Shown here: in pieces, positions 23,893 to 31,938 of the stretch
How the letters are laid out: each line of letters begins with the position of its first letter
How positions within the stretch are numbered: the stretch's first letter is position 1
NCBI RefSeq assembly: GCF_900101685.1
Contig: NZ_FMZZ01000018.1
Span: 1-64,000, forward strand
Source of the DNA: Actinokineospora iranica
Lineage (GTDB): Bacteria; Actinomycetota; Actinomycetes; Mycobacteriales; Pseudonocardiaceae
Length of the DNA: 64,000 nucleotides
Direction: 5' to 3'
The notes under the pieces: generated by a model
Databases searched by the model: none
Told to the model about the DNA's origin: nothing
What the model saw: the letters and a program-made list of their open reading frames with translations, nothing else
Program-made: the position numbers and the translations under genes

Positions 23893-25092
23893 TCACCCGC
23901 CGATGATCGGCTTGGCGCACGGGGCGTCCGCGGAGAACAGGCCGGTGTCCTCCTTCTGGACGTACTTGGTCAACCGTTCCTCGTCGTCGTCGTCGCCCTG
24001 CGCCCGCCCGCCCGCGCCGCCGGGCACGCCGTGGCCCAGCCCGCGTCCGCCCGCGCCTGCCGCGCCGCGCGAGCCGGGGCGGGCCGCGCCGCCCGTCGGG
24101 CCCAGGCCGGTCACCGGGCCGCGGCCGAACGGAAGGCCGCCCGGCACGCCGTTTCCGACGCCGGTGGTGACGCCCGTGGCCACACCGGGAAGGCCGGAAG
24201 CCGAGCCGCCGCCGGGCACACCGGCGAACGAACTCGCCGTCGTGCCACCGCCGCTGCCCGGGTGCGCGGACGAGACCGCCGCGGCGAACGCGGGCGTGGT
24301 CGAGTCGACCTCGACGTAGCCGCCGGAGTAGTAGCGGTCCATCACCTCGGCCGCGCGCTGCCGCGCCTGCTCGTGCTCGGCGAACTGCACGGCCATGTCG
24401 CCACCGCCGCCGACCGCGCCGCCTGCCGCCGCGCCCAGTGCCGCGCCAGCCAGCGCCCCGGCCGGGCCCGCGACCACCGCGCCCGCGACCGCGCCGACCA
24501 CGCCGCCGATCAGCGCGCCCTCGGCGGCCACGACCAGCAGGCGCTGCCAGTTGAAGTCCTGCGCCTCGGGCAGGTTCACCTTGGCGAGGTCGACGGCCGC
24601 CGCGGCTTGGTGGATCCGGGTGCCGGTGCCGTCGACGGCAGCCCCGAACGCCGTGCCCCACTCGGCGAACGCGGCGCAGTACCCGTCGGCGGCCGCCGCG
24701 GCGGCGCCGGTCCAGGTCTCGGCGACCGCGGAGGTCACCTCGCGGCGGAAGGTCTCGAAGCTGTCGGTGATCTGCTTGCCCAAGGCCTGCCAGTCCGACC
24801 CGGTCGCGGCGATGCCGTCCTGGTTGATCCCGTCGAGCAGGGCGTGCATCTCCTGGAGTTCCCAGGCCCGCCAGTTGTCGAGTTCGGCGATCGTGGGGGC
24901 GTCGAAGCCCGCGCCAGCCGCGTCGGCCTTCTGGTCGCCCTGCGCGGCGAGCGCGTCCCGGCGGGCGTCGCGGTCCGCGGTGGCCAGGGCCTGGTCGCGG
25001 GCCCGGGCCTCGCGCGCGCCGGGGCCGTCGGTGCCGACCAGCGCGGACTGCACCTCCAGGACGGGACTGAGCAGCTGTTCGACGGCGTTCAC
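23893..25092 (-). CDS. PPE-like type VII secretion substrate
   Basis: A 399-aa protein. The first ~190 residues are helical with WQALGKQITDSFETFRREVTSAVAETWTGAAAAAADGYCAAF, resembling the WXG/PPE helical hairpin. A hydrophobic Gly/Ala-rich segment (about 185-235, GGVVGAVAGAVVAGPAGALAG) could insert into a membrane. The C-terminal 120 residues are Gly/Pro/Thr-rich and disordered and end in a short conserved motif DDEERLTKYVQKEDTGLF. Such substrates are secreted as partners of the small ESX-like protein encoded just upstream (overlap ATGA) with help of EspG. Confidence 0.75.
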   Translation of the reverse strand: MNAVEQLLSPVLEVQSALVGTDGPGAREARARDQALATADRDARRDALAAQGDQKADAAGAGFDAPTIAELDNWRAWELQEMHALLDGINQDGIAATGSDWQALGKQITDSFETFRREVTSAVAETWTGAAAAAADGYCAAFAEWGTAFGAAVDGTGTRIHQAAAAVDLAKVNLPEAQDFNWQRLLVVAAEGALIGGVVGAVAGAVVAGPAGALAGAALGAAAGGAVGGGGDMAVQFAEHEQARQRAAEVMDRYYSGGYVEVDSTTPAFAAAVSSAHPGSGGGTTASSFAGVPGGGSASGLPGVATGVTTGVGNGVPGGLPFGRGPVTGLGPTGGAARPGSRGAAGAGGRGLGHGVPGGAGGRAQGDDDDEERLTKYVQKEDTGLFSADAPCAKPIIGG

Positions 25093-25532
25093 GCGCGCGT
25101 CCTCTCGGCCAGGTTCCGAAACTCCGCGGTCGCGTGCGTCTCGGTGTTGTCATAGGCGGCCGCCGCGGTGTCGTAGGCGGTCGCGAGCCGCGCGAGCAGG
25201 TCGCGCGACTGGGTTAGCAGGCCGACCATCGACGCTGGCCCGTCGCCAGCCTTGGCGGCGAACTTGCGGGAGAGGGAGTCGCCGACCGCGCACTGGCCGA
25301 AGTTGTCCGCCCGGGCGAGCACCCGCGCGGCGGCGAGCGCGTCCTCGACCCGTTTGGCCTGGTCCCGGCACGCCTTGGCGGCGCGGCGGGCGCCATCGGG
25401 GTCGACGGTGAACCCGTCAGTGGTCAGCAGCGCCTCGATCTGGGCCTGCCGCCCGATCAGCTCGTCCAGCGCCCCCGCCGAGTCGGCGAAGTCCGCGCCG
25501 CCGCTGTCCGGCCCGTTGTCCGGCTCGCGCAT
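25089..25532 (-). CDS. small ESX/PE-like helical protein
   Basis: A 147-aa helical protein with three predicted amphipathic helices (FTVDPDGARRAAKACRDQAKR, AAKAGDGPASMVGLLTQSRDLLARLATAYDTAAAAY). It lacks a clear WXG but the operon position before the PPE-like gene (four-base overlap) fits the secreted heterodimer partner. The first 25 residues are acidic and disordered. It is divergent from the TetR gene. Confidence 0.65.
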   Translation of the reverse strand: MREPDNGPDSGGADFADSAGALDELIGRQAQIEALLTTDGFTVDPDGARRAAKACRDQAKRVEDALAAARVLARADNFGQCAVGDSLSRKFAAKAGDGPASMVGLLTQSRDLLARLATAYDTAAAAYDNTETHATAEFRNLAERTRA

Positions 25533-25545
25533 GACGCCCCCTCAG

Positions 25546-25577
25546 ATTGTGATCGTCATCCAGATTGCGGTCGCAAT
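25546..25577. promoter_or_regulatory. duplicated palindromic operator between ESX operon and TetR
   Basis: ATTGCG-GT-CGCAAT (25564-25577) is a perfect dyad. ATTGTGATCGTCAT (25546-25559), 18 bp away, is a degenerate copy. Position between divergent genes suggests the TetR protein binds both and controls both directions. Confidence 0.45.
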
Positions 25578-25677
25578 GTTAGCGTAGCGGTGCTGGCGAA
25601 CGCGGCGAGTTGGCAGCATCTCTCCAGGTACTCTCGCCGGGTTCACTCCACGGATGACCTCTAGGGCGGGACCGACA

Positions 25678-26304
25678 GTGACTGCACGCCGAATGCCGCG
25701 CGCGGAGCGGGCCGCGCAGACCAAGGCGGAACTGCTGGCCGCTGCGGCTCGGGTGTTCGCCCGGCGCGGATACGCCGGGGCGTCGATCGCCGACATCGCC
25801 GAAGAAGCCGGATACAGCCACGGTGCCGTGTACTCGAACTTCGAGAGCAAGCAGGAGCTGTTCTTCGCGCTGTTCGACGCCAGCACCGACGACCGGGTCG
25901 AGATGATCACCGCGTTCTTCGCGCAGGCCAGTGGGACGTTCGCTGAGCGGGTCAAGGCACTGGCGGACGCGAGCACCCGGCAGGTTCGGGACGACCCGGA
26001 TCGGTTCTTGCTCAACTTGGAGTTCTCACTGGTCGCCGCGCGGGACCCGGCGTTGCGTGAGCGGTTCATCGAGCGGATCGCGGCGATTCCTCGGGCTATC
26101 GCCGGGATTATCGCGGATGAGCAGCGGGCTGGGCGGATCGATGGTTCGGTTGACCCGATGGAGTTGGCGTTGGGGATTCACGCGTTGGGGGTTGGGCTGG
26201 GGATTGATCACTGGATCGTGCCTGGGGCGGTTCGGCCGGAGTTCTTTGGGGAGCTGGTGGGGCGAATTATGTCTACGGTGGCGGTTCCGGAGGTTGACGG
26301 CTAG
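25678..26304 (+). CDS. TetR-family regulator
   Basis: A 208-aa protein with a standard TetR helix-turn-helix (ASIADIAEEAGYSHGAVYSNFESKQELFFALF, residues about 25-60) and a helical ligand domain. I choose GTG 25678 (AGGGCGGGA upstream) over ATG 25654, which has no ribosome binding site. The last third has GC-poorer codon use (many TTG, ATT, GGG) than the first part. Divergent from the ESX-like operon with a dyad between them; the ligand is unknown. Confidence 0.85.
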   Translation: MTARRMPRAERAAQTKAELLAAAARVFARRGYAGASIADIAEEAGYSHGAVYSNFESKQELFFALFDASTDDRVEMITAFFAQASGTFAERVKALADASTRQVRDDPDRFLLNLEFSLVAARDPALRERFIERIAAIPRAIAGIIADEQRAGRIDGSVDPMELALGIHALGVGLGIDHWIVPGAVRPEFFGELVGRIMSTVAVPEVDG

Positions 26305-26358
26305 TTCGCTGGTTGGCTCTGGTGGTTTGCTCGATGAGGTGGAGTGGTTTCTTCGGGG

Positions 26359-27440
26359 CCTTGGTCTCAAGTGATCGTTGCGACACCGTGGTTGATCAGG
26401 AGTTGGTTGAGTTTTTCGGTGGGGGTTGCCCAGCCCAGGGTCATGCGGGGCCGCCCGTTGAGCTCGCGGGCGACCTCGTCCAAGTGGGCCTGGGAGTGCA
26501 CCGACAGGTCGGTGCCTTTCGGGAAGTACTGGCGCAGCAACCCGTTCGTGTTCTCGTTCGACCCGCGCTGCCATGGTGAATGCGGATCACAAAAATAGAC
26601 CGGCATCCCGGTCGCGAGGGTGAACCTCGCGTGCTCGCCCATCTCCGTTCCCCGGTCCCACGTCAACGAGTTCTTCAGAAACCCGGGCAGCGTCCGCATC
26701 TTCAACGTCAACAAGGTGGCCACCCGGTCGGCGGAGCGGTCGTGCGGGACCCGGATCAGCATCACGAACCGGGTCTGGCGTTCTACCAGTGTGGCGATCT
26801 GGGATTTGCAGGCCGACCCGAGGATCAGGTCGCCTTCCCAGAACCCGGGCACCGCCCGATCGTCGGCCTCCTTGGGGCGTTCGCTGATCGAGACCATGCC
26901 CGCGATCCGGTCATGCGCCGGGGCCCTTTTCGCTGGTGAGACCCGCTTCGCCCGCCCCGACCGCAACGCCCGGTACAACAACGCCCGCAACTCGCCCCGG
27001 CCCTGGACGAACAACGTCTGATAGATCGTCTCGTGCGAGATGCGCATCTCCTCGTCGTCGGGGTGATCCGCACGCAACCGGGTCGCTATCTGGCATGGGG
27101 ACCACCGCAAGGCCAGCCTCTCCATCACATAGTCCCGGACCCGACCCGCCCGTTCCAGTTTCCGTTCCTTCGGCCGGGCCCGCATCCGCCTGGCCCGCCG
27201 ATCAGCGGCCACCGCACGATATTTCTGGTTGCCACCGTTACGGGCGATCTCCCGAGAGATCACCGAATGATGCCTGCCCACCAACAACGCGATCCCACGA
27301 TGAGACCGACCAGAGGCCAACTCCCGCGAAATCGTCTCCCGCTCATCCAACGACAACGACACATTCAACGCCACAGGACGACACTCCGATCAGTCCCCAA
27401 GATCATCCCACAGCGTCGCACTGACCAGTTGAGACCAAGG
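26359..27440 (-). mobile_element. complete IS30-family insertion sequence
   Basis: Terminal inverted repeats begin TTGGTCTCAA at 26361 and end TTGAGACCAA at 27438; 20 of the outer 24 positions match, and an adjacent CC/GG pair may extend them. Element length is about 1.08 kb. The target is a GGGGCCCC stretch within the MITE-like repeat; the duplication is short and its exact length ambiguous because the target is itself palindromic. Confidence 0.85.
26367..27374 (-). CDS. IS30-family transposase
   Basis: A full-length 335-aa transposase. N-terminal helix-turn-helix (LSLDERETISRELASGRSHRGIALLVGR, then SVISREIARNGG), and a DDE catalytic core with Asp in FWEGDLILG, Asp in LTWDRGTEM and Glu in WQRGSNENTNG. 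The stop codon lies inside the terminal repeat, as usual for the family. No frameshift or stop is seen, so the element looks potentially active. Confidence 0.95.
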   Translation of the reverse strand: MALNVSLSLDERETISRELASGRSHRGIALLVGRHHSVISREIARNGGNQKYRAVAADRRARRMRARPKERKLERAGRVRDYVMERLALRWSPCQIATRLRADHPDDEEMRISHETIYQTLFVQGRGELRALLYRALRSGRAKRVSPAKRAPAHDRIAGMVSISERPKEADDRAVPGFWEGDLILGSACKSQIATLVERQTRFVMLIRVPHDRSADRVATLLTLKMRTLPGFLKNSLTWDRGTEMGEHARFTLATGMPVYFCDPHSPWQRGSNENTNGLLRQYFPKGTDLSVHSQAHLDEVARELNGRPRMTLGWATPTEKLNQLLINHGVATIT

Positions 27441-27606
27441 GCCCCTACGAAGGAAGATCGCCCGTGTGAAAGAGGGTGGGAAGCCTGCGGCATCACACGC
27501 GCGGCCAGCTTAGCGATCTTCCTTCTCCCCGAAGAAACCACTCCACCCCATCGAGCACCTGGCGAGCCTCGGTTCGGCCTGGCAGGCGCTCGGGTGTTTC
27601 TGGAGG

Positions 27607-28263
27607 TTAGTGCGTGCGGATGTCGTGTGGGGAGCGTGGGAGGATTTCGTAGTCGGCGTTGAATTGGCCGCTGAAGCCGGTTATCAGCATTCGTTGGCCT
27701 GGGTGGAAAGTGGTGACGTCGATGCCGGTTTCGAGGTTGACGAAGACCTGGACCTCGCCTGAGCCGTCGTCCACCCAGAACTTGTGGCCGAACGGGAGGT
27801 CGCTGGTGGGTGTCTGGGTGACCTTGCCGAACACCCGCACTAGCCTGCCCTCGGTTGATTCGTTTACGCCGGAGGTGGGCACCCATTTTGGTGGGATTGG
27901 TGGGCCGGGGTGTCCTAGTGTGACGTCGGTGTCGGTTGTGGGCACGAGGATGAGTAGGCCGAAGCTGTCGCGCAGGGTGCCGGTCACCCGGGCGCGGTGG
28001 CCGGGTTTGGCGTCGAGTTTGGTTGGCAGGCTGATGTAGATGCCCGCGCTCGCGTCCTGCAGGGCGAAGCCCTTGTCGAAGAAGCTTGACTCGAACGCGC
28101 CGGGTTGGGTGGTCACCGTGCCGTGCACGGTGACGACCGTGCCCAACGGGAGAGTCCTTGCCGTGGCAATGGGAATCGCCTGGGTTGGGGTGGCTGATGC
28201 GGGCGGTGTGACCAGCGCGGTTGCCAGCAGCGTGATGAACACCAGGGTGCGCAGTGACGCCAT
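27607..28263 (-). CDS. secreted OB-fold protein
   Basis: A 218-aa exported protein. A Sec signal peptide (MASLRTLVFITLLATALVTP … ASA) is followed by two OB-like repeats with PLGTVVTVHGTVTTQPG and LVRVFGKVTQTPTSDLP, each with the VxVxGxV strand pattern of nucleic-acid/oligosaccharide-binding folds, and FWVDDGSGEVQVFV. Start ATG has GAGGAAAGG six bases upstream. Such proteins may bind extracellular nucleic acid, but no partner is evident. It lies 32 bp after the hydrolase gene, possibly in one operon. Confidence 0.75.
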   Translation of the reverse strand: MASLRTLVFITLLATALVTPPASATPTQAIPIATARTLPLGTVVTVHGTVTTQPGAFESSFFDKGFALQDASAGIYISLPTKLDAKPGHRARVTGTLRDSFGLLILVPTTDTDVTLGHPGPPIPPKWVPTSGVNESTEGRLVRVFGKVTQTPTSDLPFGHKFWVDDGSGEVQVFVNLETGIDVTTFHPGQRMLITGFSGQFNADYEILPRSPHDIRTH

Positions 28264-28295
28264 GGCAAGCCTTTCCTCGGTGTGGAGGCTGTCGA

Positions 28296-29192
28296 TTATC
28301 GCACCGTGGACAGGAACTCCGCGAGTGCTCTCGTGGTGGGTTCGGGGGCCTCTTCCGGCACGTAGTGGTCGCTGGGGACGGCTTGGCCGCGCACGTCGTC
28401 GGCGTAGTCGCGCCAGATGTCGAGGACGTTGTAGTGGCGGCCGACGAAACTGTGTTCGCCCCACAGGGCCAGGAGCGGCGCGGTGACTCCGCGGCCCGCG
28501 TCGGCGTCGGCGTCGTCGTGGGTGAGGTCGATGGTCGCGGCCGCGCGGTAGTCCTCGCAGGAGGCGTGGATGGCATCGGGGTTCGCGAAGCAGCGGACGT
28601 ACTCGGCTTGGGCGGCGGGGGAGAAGGGGGTGCTGCCGCTGTGCCGGATGTCCATTCGGTTGCGCACCCAGAACTCCGGGTCCTTGCCGATCAGGTGCTC
28701 GGGGATGCCGCCGCCCGCTGCGAGGAAGAACCAGTGGAAATAGCCGAGGCCGAACGCGGTGTCTGCGGTGCGGAACGTGTGCCGCGTCGGCACGATGTCC
28801 AGCACCGCCAGCGCGGAGACCGCGTCCGGGTGGTCCAGGGCGAGGCGGTGCCCGACCCGGCCGCCCCGGTCGTGGCCCGCGACGGCGAACCGCTCGAAGC
28901 CCAGGTCCCGCATGACCAGCAGCTGGTCGCGGGCCATCGCGCGTTTCGAATACGGGGCGTGGTCGGGGGCCGACGGTGGCTTGTCGCTGTCGCCGTAGCC
29001 GCGCAGGTCGGTCAGGACCACGGTGTGGGTGGCGGTGAACCTCGGCGCGATGTGGTGCCAGATCAGGTGGGTCTGCGGGTAGCCGTGCAGCAGCAGGAGC
29101 GGCGGGCCGCTTCCCGCGACGCGGACGTTGATCCGCACCCCGTCGGCGTCGACGGTGTGCCGGGTGAACTCGGGTGGCAGCAGGTCGCCCAT
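28296..29192 (-). CDS. alpha/beta hydrolase, haloacetate dehalogenase-like
   Basis: A 298-aa hydrolase with LLLHGYPQTHLIWHHIAP, the DLRGYGDSDKP motif characteristic of fluoro/haloacetate dehalogenases, the nucleophile Asp in VAGHDRGGRV, an acid region VTAPLLALWGEH and a C-terminal SDHYVPEEAPE supplying the histidine. The Asp nucleophile instead of Ser supports dehalogenase or epoxide-hydrolase chemistry. The start ATG at 29192 has no long upstream extension with similarity. The natural substrate is unknown. Confidence 0.8.
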   Translation of the reverse strand: MGDLLPPEFTRHTVDADGVRINVRVAGSGPPLLLLHGYPQTHLIWHHIAPRFTATHTVVLTDLRGYGDSDKPPSAPDHAPYSKRAMARDQLLVMRDLGFERFAVAGHDRGGRVGHRLALDHPDAVSALAVLDIVPTRHTFRTADTAFGLGYFHWFFLAAGGGIPEHLIGKDPEFWVRNRMDIRHSGSTPFSPAAQAEYVRCFANPDAIHASCEDYRAAATIDLTHDDADADAGRGVTAPLLALWGEHSFVGRHYNVLDIWRDYADDVRGQAVPSDHYVPEEAPEPTTRALAEFLSTVR

Positions 29193-29256
29193 GCCTTCGA
29201 TTCCACCAGCGGACAAGCTGGTGCGCTTGGGATTGTGGCGAGCGGCGCACCGGTGA

Positions 29257-29724
29257 TCACGACCTGGTCCGCCGGGCGCGTTGGTTGGCGTGCTTGTGCA
29301 CCGCGAACCGGTGGGCCTCGGCCAACAGGTCCCGCACGGTGTCCAGCGTCGCGGGGCCGGGCGAGACCACGCAGACCCAGTGCCGGCCCGCATAGACCGG
29401 ATGCGGCAGCAGAGTGTCCACTGTGGAGTAGTCAAAACCCGTTTCCCACACGCCGTCGCCGTCGCGTGTGGTCGGGGCGGCCCCGAAAAGCTCGCTGTAG
29501 CGGGCCTTGGTGAGACCGATGTTCACCCGGTAAACACCTGGCCGGTCCAACCGGGAGACCTGGTCGTAGTGATCGCCGGTCACGACCGTCGCGAAGGGAA
29601 ACCCGCGCTCGGCGGGAAGGTCGCCGTCCGGGTCGTGGATGAAGAACGCGTCCCCGGCGTTCTCCGCGACCCGGACTCCGGGAAAGCTCTCGCGGATATA
29701 GCGCGTCATCTCTTGGGCGTCCAC
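29257..29724 (-). CDS. DUF6194-type protein
   Basis: A 155-aa soluble protein: EMTRYIRESFPGVRVAENAG, FPFATVVTGDHYDQVSRLDRPGVYRVNIG and LLPHPVYAGRHWVCVVSPG. These blocks match what I know as DUF6194 in actinomycetes, related in pattern to MmcQ/YjbR-like small proteins. Start GTG at 29724 has GAAAGGA upstream. Function unknown; no operon partner with known role. Confidence 0.7.
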   Translation of the reverse strand: MDAQEMTRYIRESFPGVRVAENAGDAFFIHDPDGDLPAERGFPFATVVTGDHYDQVSRLDRPGVYRVNIGLTKARYSELFGAAPTTRDGDGVWETGFDYSTVDTLLPHPVYAGRHWVCVVSPGPATLDTVRDLLAEAHRFAVHKHANQRARRTRS

Positions 29725-29827
29725 GCCGATCAATCCTTTCAGCCGGGGAAAACCGCCCCTCAAGTATGTCATTGACCTCCCCAGTGAGACTTCGCCGAAG
29801 AAAAGGCAGGACAGCGCGCGGAAACCC

Positions 29828-30298
29828 TCAACCCAAGAGCCAACCCAGAGTGTCGCGGTGGCGGTGGAGGCCCACGGCATCGAACTCGTCGCGGTGGCCA
29901 CCGCTGGTGACGCCGAGCCGCCGAAGCGCCCGCGAGATCGGCGTGCCCTCGGCCGGGAACGGCTCGCCCTCGGCCAGGTAAAGCGGGCCGAGGACGACGT
30001 TCCCGCCGTCCCACACCTGTGCGCTCTGCGCGCCGACGCCGCCGAAGTACTCGGCTTCCAGATAGGCCACCGGACCGTGAACCGAGCAGGCGGCCAGCGC
30101 GCGGTCGAACCCGGCGGGCAGGTCCGCGAACCCGGCCTCCGGGGGTGCTCCGACGCGGGCGACCGCTGCGCGGAGGGCGGTGGTCATCGGGAGCAGGGAC
30201 AGGTGGTGTCCGAGCGGCATGACGACCGCGTGCTCCAGATCGTCAACCAGTTGGCGCAGCACAGGGCGGGTGGCGGTCACCGCTTGTAGACAGTACAC
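29828..30298 (-). CDS. conserved hypothetical protein
   Basis: A 156-aa protein with blocks VDDLEHAVVMPLGHHLSLLPMT, GFDRALAACSVHGPVAYLEAEYFGG, VWDGGNVVLGPLYL and ISRALRRLGV. I recall homologues in many actinomycete genomes but no function. No signal peptide, membrane segment or metal motif. The first codons may be extended; the true start could be a few residues later. Confidence 0.6.
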   Translation of the reverse strand: MYCLQAVTATRPVLRQLVDDLEHAVVMPLGHHLSLLPMTTALRAAVARVGAPPEAGFADLPAGFDRALAACSVHGPVAYLEAEYFGGVGAQSAQVWDGGNVVLGPLYLAEGEPFPAEGTPISRALRRLGVTSGGHRDEFDAVGLHRHRDTLGWLLG

Positions 30299-30460
30299 AT
30301 GGGCATTGTCGCGCTACCCGCTGTCACGATCGCCTCGATCGGGTGAAGATCGGGGGTGGGTGCTTTACCGTGCACTACTGTGGCTTCCCCCTGCGCGGAA
30401 GTTCCCCCGCCGCGTCGGGCTTAGCCACGCTCACGACTCGTGACACCCCCGGGAGTGCCC

Positions 30461-31000
30461 ATGCCCATCGACCACATCCGCCGCCGGATCGAGAGCCAAT
30501 TCGACGCCCTCGACGTCACGCGCAGCGGTTACCTGGAATGGCGGGACTGGAAGCTGTTCATCGACCGCCTCAACACGCGGTTCGCCGACTCGGGCACCGA
30601 GCGGCACGAGACGCTGGAGAAGCGGTTCTACGGGCTGTGGGAGTGGCTGCGGAACCAGGCCGAGATCGACAGCGTCGGGCGGATCTCGCGCGCGGAGTAC
30701 ATCGACCTGTTCCTCGGTTTCCCCCGGGACGTGGCCAGTGAGCCCTGGTCGCGGGTGGCGCAGCCGGTGGCCGACGCGATCGTGGGGGTCGTGGCCGAGA
30801 ACGGCGACGGCAGGCTCGACGAGCAGGAGTTCGCCGACTACCTGACCGTCGCCGGGTTCGGCGACGTCGACGTCGCGCAGGTTTTCCGCGACCTGGACAG
30901 CGACGGCGACGGGTTCATCACCAGCGCCGAGCTTGGCGCGCTCATCCGGGACTTCTATCTCGACACCGACGCCGACGCCCCGGTCGCTCAGTTCGGGTGA
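30461..31000 (+). CDS. EF-hand calcium-binding protein
   Basis: A 179-aa calerythrin-like protein with four EF-hand positions: DVTRSGYLEW, DSVGRISRAEY, NGDGRLDEQEF and DSDGDGFITSAEL. The third and fourth keep canonical acidic ligands; the first two are degenerate. Such sarcoplasmic-type EF proteins buffer or sense calcium in actinomycetes. ATG at 30461 has GGGAG six bases upstream. Its 3' end overlaps the convergent terpene synthase gene by 13 bp. Confidence 0.9.
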   Translation: MPIDHIRRRIESQFDALDVTRSGYLEWRDWKLFIDRLNTRFADSGTERHETLEKRFYGLWEWLRNQAEIDSVGRISRAEYIDLFLGFPRDVASEPWSRVAQPVADAIVGVVAENGDGRLDEQEFADYLTVAGFGDVDVAQVFRDLDSDGDGFITSAELGALIRDFYLDTDADAPVAQFG

Positions 31001-31938
31001 CCGGTCACCGCGTGGTGGTAGCGGAAAGTGGTGCTGCTCCACCGGTGCACGCCGTCGACAAGCCGCGCGGTCTGCCGCAGGTACCAGCTCTGGTCCGGGT
31101 ACTCGCGGCTCAGGCTCTCGCGCAGGGCGTCGCTTTCCCGGCGCAGGCCCTCAATCCAGGCGCGCACCGCGGCCAGCGCGGCGGGCCGGTCGGCGCCCTG
31201 GTGGCGCTGGAGGATCACGACCATGTTGAACGGGCTGTCGCGCTCCTCCTCCCGGCTGAGCGAGAACACGTCGTTGATCAGGGTGGCGGCGTCGGCGGTG
31301 TGCGCGCGCAGGCGGTCGAACGCGGGGTCGGCGCGCAGCCGGTCGGGCAGCTCGGCGCCGCGCACGCGTTCGAGCATGTTCATGAACGGGTACAGGCAGC
31401 TCGCGTGCCTGCGCAGCGGAACCGCGTCGTCCGGGGTGGGCAGCGTCCCGTCCGCGCGGTGGCGGGCCTCGGTGACGAACGTGTCCAGGCAGCGCGCCCA
31501 CTCCGCCGCTGTCCGCCGCGCCCACGCGTCGGACATGCCGAGGCACTGGCGGCGGCGAATGTCCTGCCAGGCGGCGAGAATCGCGGCGGTGCGCGGGTCG
31601 GCCGGGGAGTCGGCCGGGGCGTTCACCAGTAGGTCGACCAACGCGCGGGCCTGCTCCGGGTCGCGGCCGGGCGGGCCGTCGAAGTGGTCGTCCAGGACGG
31701 TGAACCAGCCGAGGATGTCGATCAGGAGCAGCCGCGCCGCGCCTTGCGCCCGCGGGTAGCTGTAGGCGATGAGCTTCCACAGGCCCTGCGCCTGGTAGCG
31801 GTGGATTTCCCGCCCGGGCACCAGATCGCGCAGCCGCAGCCAGGCCACATGGTCCGCCGCCGCCGTGTGCCAGTCGGGGGCGAACGTCTCCGCAGTGTCG
31901 AGCGGCGGGCGCACCCGGGCGTCGACGGGGCCGCTCAC
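30988..31938 (-). CDS. class I terpene synthase
   Basis: A 316-aa terpene cyclase. The aspartate-rich metal motif is LDDHFDG and the NSE triad NDVFSLSREE; an RY pair (FRYHH) is near the C-terminus. Size and motifs fit actinobacterial mono/sesquiterpene or related cyclases; the product cannot be predicted. GTG start overlaps the stop of the FAD monooxygenase gene (GTGA), so both are co-translated. Confidence 0.9.
   Translation of the reverse strand: MSGPVDARVRPPLDTAETFAPDWHTAAADHVAWLRLRDLVPGREIHRYQAQGLWKLIAYSYPRAQGAARLLLIDILGWFTVLDDHFDGPPGRDPEQARALVDLLVNAPADSPADPRTAAILAAWQDIRRRQCLGMSDAWARRTAAEWARCLDTFVTEARHRADGTLPTPDDAVPLRRHASCLYPFMNMLERVRGAELPDRLRADPAFDRLRAHTADAATLINDVFSLSREEERDSPFNMVVILQRHQGADRPAALAAVRAWIEGLRRESDALRESLSREYPDQSWYLRQTARLVDGVHRWSSTTFRYHHAVTGHPN

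Larger units (their letters stand above)
26328..27557. repeat. MITE-like palindromic repeat, copy 1, split by IS30
   Basis: The outer arms are TGCTCGATGAGGTGGAGTGG at 26328 and its complement ending at 27557; inner arms GAAGGAAGATC and GATCTTCCTTC form a second pair. Without the IS30 (26359-27440) the repeat is about 150 bp. The second, uninterrupted copy is at 47615-47764. It codes for nothing recognisable and has the structure of a non-autonomous element with long terminal inverted repeats. Confidence 0.7.
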
